A DNA stretch of 64,000 nucleotides, from positions 62,001-126,000 of the forward strand of contig JASMMA010000002.1 in assembly GCA_030748415.1 (NCBI GenBank). Direction: 5' to 3'. Both the position numbers and the translations under genes were made by a program. This document shows, one piece after another, positions 38,517-46,300 of the stretch (its first letter is position 1; each line of letters starts with the position of its first letter). Below the pieces are notes generated by a model. That model was given only the letters and a program-made list of their open reading frames with translations. It searched no databases and had not been told where the DNA came from. Source of the DNA: Planctomycetota bacterium. GTDB taxonomy: Bacteria; Planctomycetota; UBA1135.

Positions 38517-41500
38517 TTAGGCCTCTGCCTGAAGCCCACCTCGAAATGTGGAGAAAACTCCCTGAAGCCCACGCCGTTTCAGCTCCGCCCCAAGGTGCAT
38601 GTGAGCGAAAAGTTTTTGAAAACATTCATCTGTGCTGGCGGCCATGATGTTGGGCTCTTCCCAATCTTCTGCGCCGCCGGGAAGCTCCTTTAGAAACGGA
38701 GCGTGTCGTTTGTCCAGAACACGGCGGTCCAAAATCAAAATCCCGCCGGTGTCCGACTCGCTTCGTAACAAGCGGCCACACCCCTGACGAAACATTGAGA
38801 GGGCTTTGGGAAGGTATATCCGGTTCCTTTGTCGGCCATACCCAAGCCGAGCTGTTTGTGCGAAGTGGTAGTCATCTAATACTCCATACGGTAGCTTGGT
38901 CATCACAACATACTCACAAGTTTCACCAGGGAAATCGACGCCGTACCAAAAGGTGTCCAAACCCAATAAGACAGACTCTTTCTGGGAGCGGAACCGCTCC
39001 GCAATTTCTTCCTTAGTGAGTCCGGGCATCCCTTGCCACCAAAGTGGAATCCCGCGAGCAGCAAGTTCGGGTTCAAGCCGCTCTCCGACTTGTTGGAGCA
39101 CCATTCGATTTGTGAATAGGCCCAAAGTTCTTCCACTTGCCCGCTCGCCAAGATAAAGCAGAACATCTTGGACATAATCCATCCACTCAGCTTTTCGGTT
39201 TCCTGAATACCCGTAGTCCGGGGCATCTTCAGGAATGCAAACTAGGGCGTTGCGCGGGTCAAAGGTGGGTGGTCCAGCAAAGTTGTGCACCACCCGACCC
39301 TTCCGCACTTCGAGATCCTCTTCCAAAATATCCAAACCCAAGTAACCGCGCATGGCCTTGAAGCCGCCGCGAATACGATTGGTGGCGGAGACCAGGGCTG
39401 CACTTTGAAGGGTCGGCAGATATGTTTCGCCCAACCATTTTTGAGGAAGAAGCCATTTCAGTGAGAGTAATGGTCGTCGTCGGCGGCCATCAAAAATAGC
39501 GTCGTAAAGAAAATCATCACTGAAATCACCGGCAACATCATCTTCACCTTCAGCGGGGTCGTCACTTTTCCCCCCTAACCAAAGAAACAAACCCTCGCGC
39601 CAATGAGCAAGGAGTTCTAGGGGCTTTCGGAAAGTCCAACGCAACCGAGGCGCACTGCGAGATGGAACAGTGCCCAGCTCCTCAATGCATTCCCGAAGCC
39701 CACTATCAAGTTTGTCCACCGCATCTTTTAGTTTGTTTAGAGCAGTTGCGAGGCCATCGCCTTTGCCTGTATCTAAGAAATCATGCAATAAAAATGCGCG
39801 CTCTTCGGAAGAAAGTTCGTCACCGAACTTTTTCCTCCAGTCTTGATAAGCGCGAAGTTCTCGAGTGCACTCCAAGGCAGCTGCCTCAAGGAGTCCAAGG
39901 CCTTTGTTTGCCTTTTCAACAGCACTTCGAAGTGCTTCAGTTGAATCTCCTGGAGCCAATCGGCTCATCAGGCGCCCCAAGCGAACCATGGGCGCGGCAT
40001 CGCGTCCTCGACTTCGGGTGAGCTCATCGCACAAACCCACGACTTCATCAAACTCGATATCGAAGGATAGGGCAGAAGTTGCAACTTGATGAAGGTGGTC
40101 ACATTCGTCAAAGACAAGATGTTGGAAATATTCTGGCCTTGCCAAAACAAATGCATGGTTTGTGACAACAAGGTGCGACCGTTCCGCGCGCAAACTTCGG
40201 ACCCCAGCAGCGCACCGTTTTGCATAACGGCCCACGCAGCATTGTGGGATGGAACGCACGGTTCCCATCGTTCGGCGAGCAGTACGGACTACCTTTGCAG
40301 GATTCCCTAAAGGAATACCGGGATCCATTGGGAAGCCATCTAAGTCAGCTGAAGAGTCTTCACAGTAAAAAAGAGCTAATCGGAGCCAGGTAGCGTGAGC
40401 GACGGCTGAACCACTACCTGAGTTCGGGGCGGCATCGCGAATCGCTCGGCCGCAAATGTAGTTGGCGCGCCCTTTGAGCATGGATACACGAGGGAGTTGT
40501 TCATCTGTAAGGCCGGCCTCTTTCAAAAGCTCGAGGGCGCGAGGGATTTCCCGGAAGAAGGCCTGCTCCTGAAGGGCTCGTGTATATGTGGAAACGCCCG
40601 TTCGTATGTTGTGCCGCGCCGCCCAAAGCATGAGGGGTGCTAGATATCCCAAAGTTTTCCCTGTTCCCGTTGGCGCATCGGCGAGCAGAAAGTCGCCACC
40701 TTCGAGGGCGGTTCGCACCGCGTGCGCGAGTGCGCGTTGGCCTGGTCGTTCGGGCCGCGCATCTTTTTCAGACCCCCCGGCAAAGTGTCGAGGAAGCCGG
40801 TCAAAAAACGATTCAAGGATTTGTAAGTCTTCGGGCTCAAGTTCGCATTCTTTTTCCTTTCGCTCATCCAGCGGCCCATGCCCTGAAAAATTCGCGCGGT
40901 AATCTTTCGTGAAAAGCGGATCGATGTGCTGAAGGTTGCTCTGGGGCTCGGCGGGGGAGTCTTCAAAATCCTCGCGCAAACAACCGTCCTCGAGTTCACC
41001 ATCAAAGAGGCCTTCTTCGCCAGGAGGAATCCCAGCGTAGGAGTTGGGTTGGTCTAATAGCCGTTCGCAAAGTTCTAGCCAAGATGCTCCGCCGCTTTCT
41101 TCACCGCTCAAACTGTCTTGGATGTTTTCAAGCCCCCGGGCCCAAAGTTGGCGAAGCGATGGGGGGCGCTTGAAATGGGCGCCCACAAGCGCTTCACAAA
41201 GTCGGCGAATGTCAGCCGAACGGGGTTCGGCGGGGGGTGTGGTTCCAAGGAACACTTCCCACACTCCTTGGAAGGAGCGCCCCATTCTGCGGGGATGAAG
41301 GAAGAGGGCCAATTGCTCCAAATCCAGAACAATGGGGGGAGCGGAATCAGGTAGTACCCTTTTGAATCGGGCCAGGAAAGTCTCGCGGCCCGAGGCCAGC
41401 ACAACGAATCGCCCCTCCAAATCTCGGAAAAGTTCAGGGACACGGGTTTCAGCGAGTAGGTACTGGGCAGATTCAGGTCCGCTGAAGCCCAGGTCGGCAA

Positions 41501-41687
41501 GCCGCCGAGAATGAGGGCCCTCTGGGCGTAAATCCGCCCACGGCCGCATTCTTTCCGCTGGTATCAACTCAAGGGGAGCCTTTTTCGCTGGGAAACAAGT
41601 TCCCTCTAAAAAAAACACCTGGTCTCGGGCCACATCGGAGCCAGTGGTCCAAAAGGCGACAAAAACAGGGTCTAATGAGGGGTTCAT
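38517..41687 (-). CDS. DinG/XPD-family helicase with degenerate N-terminal exonuclease domain
   Basis: 1056 residues. The N-terminal ~150 residues (FVAFWTTGSDVARDQVFFLEG) look like a DnaQ-type exonuclease that has lost its catalytic acids. Walker A is in LADAPTGTGKTLGY, Walker B in LVFDECDHLHQ, and the C-terminal helicase half ends in MFRQGCGRLLRSESDTGGILILDRR (motif VI). Cysteines in KGRANYIC, PQCC and YAKRC between the motifs fit an XPD-type 4Fe-4S cluster. It would unwind DNA or R-loops 5'-3' in repair. First gene of a three-gene unit with arsC. Confidence 0.9.
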   Translation of the reverse strand: MNPSLDPVFVAFWTTGSDVARDQVFFLEGTCFPAKKAPLELIPAERMRPWADLRPEGPHSRRLADLGFSGPESAQYLLAETRVPELFRDLEGRFVVLASGRETFLARFKRVLPDSAPPIVLDLEQLALFLHPRRMGRSFQGVWEVFLGTTPPAEPRSADIRRLCEALVGAHFKRPPSLRQLWARGLENIQDSLSGEESGGASWLELCERLLDQPNSYAGIPPGEEGLFDGELEDGCLREDFEDSPAEPQSNLQHIDPLFTKDYRANFSGHGPLDERKEKECELEPEDLQILESFFDRLPRHFAGGSEKDARPERPGQRALAHAVRTALEGGDFLLADAPTGTGKTLGYLAPLMLWAARHNIRTGVSTYTRALQEQAFFREIPRALELLKEAGLTDEQLPRVSMLKGRANYICGRAIRDAAPNSGSGSAVAHATWLRLALFYCEDSSADLDGFPMDPGIPLGNPAKVVRTARRTMGTVRSIPQCCVGRYAKRCAAGVRSLRAERSHLVVTNHAFVLARPEYFQHLVFDECDHLHQVATSALSFDIEFDEVVGLCDELTRSRGRDAAPMVRLGRLMSRLAPGDSTEALRSAVEKANKGLGLLEAAALECTRELRAYQDWRKKFGDELSSEERAFLLHDFLDTGKGDGLATALNKLKDAVDKLDSGLRECIEELGTVPSRSAPRLRWTFRKPLELLAHWREGLFLWLGGKSDDPAEGEDDVAGDFSDDFLYDAIFDGRRRRPLLSLKWLLPQKWLGETYLPTLQSAALVSATNRIRGGFKAMRGYLGLDILEEDLEVRKGRVVHNFAGPPTFDPRNALVCIPEDAPDYGYSGNRKAEWMDYVQDVLLYLGERASGRTLGLFTNRMVLQQVGERLEPELAARGIPLWWQGMPGLTKEEIAERFRSQKESVLLGLDTFWYGVDFPGETCEYVVMTKLPYGVLDDYHFAQTARLGYGRQRNRIYLPKALSMFRQGCGRLLRSESDTGGILILDRRVLDKRHAPFLKELPGGAEDWEEPNIMAASTDECFQKLFAHMHLGAELKRRGLQGVFSTFRGGLQAEA

Positions 41688-41796
41688 GAGAGGAGTGAGC
41701 GCCAGAAAGCAGACCTTACATTTTCTGCTTCATGGCTTAGTACTTAGAGCACAAGAACTTAGGGCGTATTCGGGCTCTCCGGCCACGCCCAGGGAC

Positions 41797-41824
41797 TTGG
41801 AGATTCCCTAGAATAAGCGATAAT
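41797..41824 (+). promoter_or_regulatory. Candidate sigma-70 promoter of leucine dehydrogenase
   Basis: TTGGAG (41797-41802), a 16-base spacer, and GATAAT (41819-41824), 41 bases before the ATG. Both boxes match the consensus at four or more positions. Confidence 0.4.
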
Positions 41825-41865
41825 ACTGGGCCGCCCTTGCGGTTCGCATACCCCAAAACAAGTTC

Positions 41866-42918
41866 ATGCTCGAAATCACGGACATCCCTACCGAAGGTTA
41901 CGAAAGTGTTAAGCGCGCGGTGGATACCACCACCGGCCTTCACGCGATTATTTCCGTTCACAACACAGTTCTCGGCCCGGCACTGGGCGGCATGCGGTTG
42001 TGGTCTTACGAGACCGATACTGATGCCATGTTTGACGTGCTTCGCCTATCTAAGGGCATGACCTACAAAGCGGCATGCGCCGGTTTGGATTTGGGTGGTG
42101 GCAAGTCGGTCATCATTGGTGACCCTGCTGCAAAAACTGAGGACCTCTTCAAGTCCATGGGCGAGTTTGTGGAGAGCTTTGGCGGAACCTATATAACTGC
42201 CGAAGATGTCAACACCAAGGTTGAAGACATGACCGCAGTGAATTCCAAGACTAAGCATGTTGTTGGCTTAGCGGGCAAGTCTGGAAACCCTTCGCCTTAC
42301 ACAGCTTGGGGTTGCTTTATTGGACTGAAAGCTTGCATGGAAGAGGCTTACGGTTCAGCCGATTTGACTGGCAAAACCATTGCGATTGAGGGCGCTGGCT
42401 CAGTTGGCTCTGCTTATGCGAAGTTGATTTCCGAGGCCGGCGGCAAGATTGTTGTTGCTGATATTTTTGACGAAGCCGCTCAAAAAGTAGCCACTGACAC
42501 CGACGGTATCGTAGTGAACCCCGATGCCATCCGCTCTGTTGAGTGTGATGTGTATGCACCATGTGCCTTGGGTGGCTCCATCAACGATGACACGATTCCT
42601 GGTTTGAAGTCTCGCGTTGTTTGCGGGGCTGCGAATAACCAGTTGCTCGAAGAACGCCACGGCAAGGCATTGAAAGAAGCTGGCATTCTTTACGGTCCCG
42701 ATTATGTTGTGAACGCTGGTGGTCTCATCAATGTTTACAACGAACTTGGCCCTGTTGGCTACGACGAGCAACGCGCCCTCAAGATGATGGAAATGATTTA
42801 CGACAACCTCAAAGAGATGTTCGCCATCTCAAAAGAGGAAGGAATCTGTGTTGCTCGCGCAGCAGATCGTTTTGGCGAACGCCGGATTGATGCTGTTCGT
42901 GAAGGGGCAGTGAACTAG
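41866..42918 (+). CDS. Leucine (Glu/Leu/Phe/Val-family) dehydrogenase
   Basis: 350 residues. Substrate domain: HNTVLGPALGGMRLW and KAACAGLDLGGGKSVIIGDP with the catalytic Lys in GLDLGGGKS. NAD domain: IAIEGAGSVGSAYAKLI (GxGxxG), DIF after strand 2 (Asp favours NAD), CALGGSINDDTI. This length and the LGPALGGMR motif fit leucine dehydrogenase, which oxidatively deaminates branched-chain amino acids. No branched-chain keto-acid genes are nearby. Downstream comes the 252-bp repeat. Confidence 0.93.
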   Translation: MLEITDIPTEGYESVKRAVDTTTGLHAIISVHNTVLGPALGGMRLWSYETDTDAMFDVLRLSKGMTYKAACAGLDLGGGKSVIIGDPAAKTEDLFKSMGEFVESFGGTYITAEDVNTKVEDMTAVNSKTKHVVGLAGKSGNPSPYTAWGCFIGLKACMEEAYGSADLTGKTIAIEGAGSVGSAYAKLISEAGGKIVVADIFDEAAQKVATDTDGIVVNPDAIRSVECDVYAPCALGGSINDDTIPGLKSRVVCGAANNQLLEERHGKALKEAGILYGPDYVVNAGGLINVYNELGPVGYDEQRALKMMEMIYDNLKEMFAISKEEGICVARAADRFGERRIDAVREGAVN

Positions 42919-42932
42919 CCTTTTCGGTTTCT

Positions 42933-43184
42933 TGCGTGTTGCTGGGGCTCCCAGGCACATCCCATTTCGGCTCCGCCGGAAAAACTCGCGCCCCAACCTC
43001 CACCCCACAACCCCAACCGGTTTTGGCGATATCGGCCGTTAGAAGTTGGCTCTAAACAAACCGCCCCAATTCCTAGTGGTGGATTTGGTGGGTCACTTAT
43101 TGGCTCGAGGGTCCGGTTGCGCGGATTTTGGCGCTATGCCGCCGGAGGCGGCTTAGTGCCACTGGGGCGCAACGGATTCCCTCG
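42933..43184 (-). repeat. 252-bp direct repeat, copy 1 (3' of FGE-fold gene 1)
   Basis: Matches 44544-44795 without gaps, 8 mismatches in 252 (about 97%). It begins right after leucine dehydrogenase and reaches to within 10 bases of the FGE-1 stop codon. It contains a GCCGCC..GGCGGC hairpin (43138-43153) that could terminate either flanking gene. No convincing coding frame. Confidence 0.9.
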
Positions 43185-43194
43185 TGCAGTGAGC

Positions 43195-44457
43195 TCAGGG
43201 ACGAACAGTAAGCAAGCGCAAGCCGAGGCCGGTGCTGCGGCTCACCGGGTGGTTGCCGGTCCGAGCCGCTGAACGCAGATCGAGAGCAGAAGAGTACCAG
43301 CTACCGCCCCGCAGCACGCGGAGCGAGCCACTTGTGGGACCAGTAGGGTTGCTGCTAGGTGAGTTGGAGTAGTAGCTACTGTCGTACCAGTCGTGGCACC
43401 ATTCCCAGACATTGCCCGAGATGTCGTAGAGACCGTAACCGTTGGCAGCGTAGTTGCCGACATCGACGGTGGTGCCGATGTTGAAATCGTAATTAGCATC
43501 ACCCGAGTTAATGTCATTCAGGTTCCAAGGATATTGGTAGTACGGGGTATGCGCTCCACCGCGAGCGGCGTATTCCCATTCGGCTTCGGTGGGTAAGCGA
43601 TAACCATCGGCTTGGAAATCACAATCCCATGTGGCTTCGTCGTAACACGGGGTAAAATTATCTTCGTTACTGCGCCAGTTGGCATAATGGCAGGCGCCGT
43701 ACCAAGAGACTTCGACAATGGGGTGAAATTCATAACCCGCCATTGCAGTGAAGGAGGAGCCACTCCAGCTTATTTTGGACCAACTTGAACTCGCATTGGT
43801 ATCTGCAAGTGCTTGGCCACTACCACCCACTTGATACACAACATTGCTCGAAACTAACACCATACCTTGCGCATATGCCGAGTTTAGGTAGTCGGCAAAT
43901 TTCTGATTCGTCACCTCGTATTGGTCCATGTAGAAAGTATCCAATGTTACTGAATGGACGGGTCGTTCGTTTGAACTGCCCACATTATGGTGGTCGCCCA
44001 TGTCGAAGGTGCCGCCTGCGATTTTCACCATGTCTGGCCGTGGCGGCGGCATTTGTTCCACTGTTACGGGCACCATGTTGGTGAGTTCGAGTGATGGCAG
44101 GCCCCAAATGTTTATATGCACACCTTGCACCCATACCTGAGTGCCCACACTCATACTGTTTGGCACCGGCAAGGGCCCGAGTCCACCTTGGCCCTGTGCA
44201 CTAAGCTGAAACGCATCCAAATGCCCGATTGGCATAGACAAGTCAAGCGACAATCCATTTGGCATCGTGGTCGGCCCAGTGCCGGCAAGCGAATAAAAAA
44301 GCACCACCACGCCCTTCGCAACGCCGTTGTCGATGTGAAATGTCGCAGTGCCACCTTCATAAACAGGGTCAATACTGAGGGTGGCTTGGGAAAATACAGT
44401 GCTTGGAAGCAGGGCTGCCACAACAAGCGAAAGAGTCAAGAGTAATGTATTTTTCAT
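43195..44457 (-). CDS. Exported FGE-fold (SUMF1-like) protein 1, candidate retroelement target
   Basis: 420 residues. Leader MKNTLLLTLSLVVAALLPSTVFSQ, then ~105 residues of the planctomycete beta-sandwich module (ATLSIDPVYEGGTATFHID), then a formylglycine-generating-enzyme-like C-type-lectin fold from ~145 (MVKIAGGTFDMGD, YEVTNQKFADYLN, RLPTEAEWEYAARGG, NVWEWCHDWYD). The two cysteines that make true FGE catalytic (in the RGGSYxCxxxxC region) are absent (RGGSWYSSALDLRSAAR), so it is a binding protein, not an enzyme. Residues 381-417 are hypervariable relative to paralogue 2. Tandem with 44880-46136, about 75% identical. Confidence 0.9.
   Translation of the reverse strand: MKNTLLLTLSLVVAALLPSTVFSQATLSIDPVYEGGTATFHIDNGVAKGVVVLFYSLAGTGPTTMPNGLSLDLSMPIGHLDAFQLSAQGQGGLGPLPVPNSMSVGTQVWVQGVHINIWGLPSLELTNMVPVTVEQMPPPRPDMVKIAGGTFDMGDHHNVGSSNERPVHSVTLDTFYMDQYEVTNQKFADYLNSAYAQGMVLVSSNVVYQVGGSGQALADTNASSSWSKISWSGSSFTAMAGYEFHPIVEVSWYGACHYANWRSNEDNFTPCYDEATWDCDFQADGYRLPTEAEWEYAARGGAHTPYYQYPWNLNDINSGDANYDFNIGTTVDVGNYAANGYGLYDISGNVWEWCHDWYDSSYYSNSPSSNPTGPTSGSLRVLRGGSWYSSALDLRSAARTGNHPVSRSTGLGLRLLTVRP
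43207..43317 (-). other. Candidate variable region (VR) of FGE-1
   Basis: Codons 381-417. Compared with FGE-2, the variable codons keep third base C or T (15 of 16 in this copy) while bases 1 and 2 change, as expected if each was AAC/AAT in a template repeat. Invariant codons between them (CTG CGT, CGG, CCG, AGC CGC) are identical at all three bases. No template repeat or reverse transcriptase lies in the window. Confidence 0.6.
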
Positions 44458-44543
44458 GGGTATCTATTCAGAAACCAAAAAAGGACCGAGCGAGACACCA
44501 TTGTGCCACAATAAGCCAATCTCTGTGCCTTTTTCTGGCTCCC
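44458..44543. other. Intergenic segment upstream of FGE-1
   Basis: 86 bases between the FGE-1 start and the second repeat copy, within a 422-base gene-free stretch (44458-44879). No coding frame or clear promoter seen; the rest of the stretch is repeat copy 2, an A/C-rich spacer (44796-44843) and a partial third repeat. Confidence 0.5.
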
Positions 44544-44795
44544 TGCGTGTTGCTGGGGCTCCCGGGCACATCCCATTTCGGCTCCGCCGGAAAAACTCGC
44601 GCCCCAACCTCCACCCCACAACCCCAACCGGTTTTGGCGATATCGGCCGTTAACAGTTGGCTCTAAACAAACCGTCCCAATTCCTAGTGGCGGATTTGGT
44701 GGGTCACTTATTGGCTCGAGGGTCCGTTTGCGCGGATTTTGGCACTATGCCGCCGGAGGCGGCTTAGTGCCACTGGAGCGCAACGGATTCCCTCG
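44544..44795 (-). repeat. 252-bp direct repeat, copy 2 (3' of FGE-fold gene 2)
   Basis: Gap-free match to 42933-43184 with 8 mismatches. Here it is separated from the FGE-2 stop by an A/C-rich spacer and a partial repeat of its own end. Confidence 0.9.
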
Positions 44796-44843
44796 CGCAA
44801 AAAAACAAACACTATCCAACAAATACCATCACAAACAAATCAT

Positions 44844-44886
44844 CCACTGGAGCGCAACGGATTCCCTCGTGCAGTGAGCTCAGGGA
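44844..44886 (-). repeat. Partial third copy of the repeat end
   Basis: Repeats the last 26 bases of copy 2 (CCACTGGAGCGCAACGGATT...) and continues through the FGE-2 stop codon, matching the corresponding stretch at FGE-1. The 48-base spacer before it is built from short CAAACA-like units. Confidence 0.75.
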
Positions 44887-46136
44887 AGAACTGCAAGCAA
44901 GCGGAATCCGTAGCTGCCGTTGCGGCTCGTCGGTTCGTTGTGGCCCCGACCCGCCGAACGCAGGTTGATATCTAGATTGAACCAGGCACCGCCCCGTAGA
45001 GCACGGTTCGAGCCAGTTGTAGGGCCAGTCGGGTTGGTGTTAGGTGAGTTGGAGTAGTAACTAGAGTCGTACCAATCATTGCACCACTCCCAGACATTGC
45101 CCGAGGTGTCGTAGAGACCGTAGCCGTTGGGGGCGTAGTTGCCGACATCACATGTAGAGCCAATATTGGGTGTGTAATCATAATTAGCATCACCATAGTT
45201 GATATCATTGCGATTCCACGGATATTGGTAGTAAGGGTTATGCGCTCCACCGCGAGCAGCGTATTCCCACTCCGCTTCGGTGGGTAAGCGATAACCGTCG
45301 GCCTGGAAATCACAATCCCATGTCGTTTCGTCGTAGCAAGGGGTAAAATTATCTTCGCTACTACGCCAATTGGCATAGTGGCAGGCGCCGTACCAGGTCA
45401 TGTAAACCGCTGGATGGTTTGTTTTCCCACTGTCAATCTGAAAACTACTCCCATTCCAGGTCAGTCCATTATTCAGGTAACAAATCTCATTGCCACTTCC
45501 ACCCACTTGATAAACACGACCTCCTGACACCGTCACCATACCTTGGGCAAATGCAGAGTTTAAGTAGTCGGCAAATTTCTGATTGGTGACCTCGTATTGG
45601 TCCATGTAGAAAGTGTCCAATGTTACTTCGTGGACGGGTTGTTCGGCTGACCAGCCCACATTGAAATGATCGCCCATTTCGAAGGTACCCCCTGCGATTT
45701 CCACCATGTCTGGCCGGGGTGGGCCCGGCGCTTGTTCCACCACTACCGGCACCATGTTGGTGAGTTCTAATGATGGCAGTCCCCAAATGTTTATATGCAC
45801 ACCTTGCACCCAAACTTGAGTGCCCACACTCATACTATTTGGCACTGGTAAGGGGCCGAGTTCACCATGTCCATTTGCATTGAGCTGAAGTGCTTCCAAT
45901 TGCCCGATTGGCGTGGACAAGTCTAGTGTCAAGCCGCTTGGAATCGTGGTCGGGCCAGTGCCTGCAAGGGAATAACAAAGCACCACCACACCGTTCGCCG
46001 CGCCTTGGTCGATGTGGAATGTCGCGGTGCCACCTTCATAAACAGGATCGATGCTGAGGGTGGCTTGGGAGAATGCAGGGCTTGAAAGACTTGCGACTGC
46101 AAACAGGGCAAGGGTGTTGAGGGGGAAGAGTTTCAC
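44880..46136 (-). CDS. Exported FGE-fold (SUMF1-like) protein 2, candidate retroelement target
   Basis: 418 residues from a GTG at 46136 (leader MKLFPLNTLALFAVASLSSPAFSQ). Same layout as FGE-1: beta-sandwich module at residues ~25-130, FGE-like C-type-lectin fold from ~145 (MVEIAGGTFEMGD to RLPTEAEWEYAARGG), and C-terminal variable stretch (379-415) with several Asn codons (AAT/AAC) kept. Catalytic FGE cysteines are missing (RGGAWFNLDINLRSAGR). Likely surface or secreted ligand-binding protein. Upstream 164 bases to the permease gene carry no clear promoter. Confidence 0.9.
   Translation of the reverse strand: MKLFPLNTLALFAVASLSSPAFSQATLSIDPVYEGGTATFHIDQGAANGVVVLCYSLAGTGPTTIPSGLTLDLSTPIGQLEALQLNANGHGELGPLPVPNSMSVGTQVWVQGVHINIWGLPSLELTNMVPVVVEQAPGPPRPDMVEIAGGTFEMGDHFNVGWSAEQPVHEVTLDTFYMDQYEVTNQKFADYLNSAFAQGMVTVSGGRVYQVGGSGNEICYLNNGLTWNGSSFQIDSGKTNHPAVYMTWYGACHYANWRSSEDNFTPCYDETTWDCDFQADGYRLPTEAEWEYAARGGAHNPYYQYPWNRNDINYGDANYDYTPNIGSTCDVGNYAPNGYGLYDTSGNVWEWCNDWYDSSYYSNSPNTNPTGPTTGSNRALRGGAWFNLDINLRSAGRGHNEPTSRNGSYGFRLLAVLP
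44892..45002 (-). other. Candidate variable region (VR) of FGE-2
   Basis: Codons 379-415, aligned with 43207-43317. From the shared Trp to the shared Leu-Leu (30 codons) the two copies differ at 11 first, 11 second and 6 third positions. In the ~50 codons upstream, third-position changes are at least as common as changes at the other two positions. Asn codons AAT, AAC, AAC, AAC survive here, consistent with a template rich in AAY. Confidence 0.6.
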
Positions 46137-46300
46137 TTAGCTATTTCAAGTTTTCGGGACTTAAGGAATCGAATCCCCTCAGGGACTCTAAACAATGGAT
46201 GACCTAGAAATCGGTTCCGCAGATGTGAAGTCGGGAAAAAGTTGCCCTCAGATACCTTGATTATATGCCTAAATTAGAAATCACACAAACAAATCAAACA

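Noticed and set aside
42933-44795. Integron attC sites or an insertion sequence as the origin of the 252-bp repeats
   Set aside because: No attC-like imperfect palindrome with GTTRRRY ends, no transposase frame, no inverted ends and no integrase nearby.
41866-46136. DGR reverse transcriptase or template repeat close to the variable regions
   Set aside because: Leucine dehydrogenase on one side and the permease operon on the other leave no room; no A-rich copy of the variable region was seen in either strand of the window.
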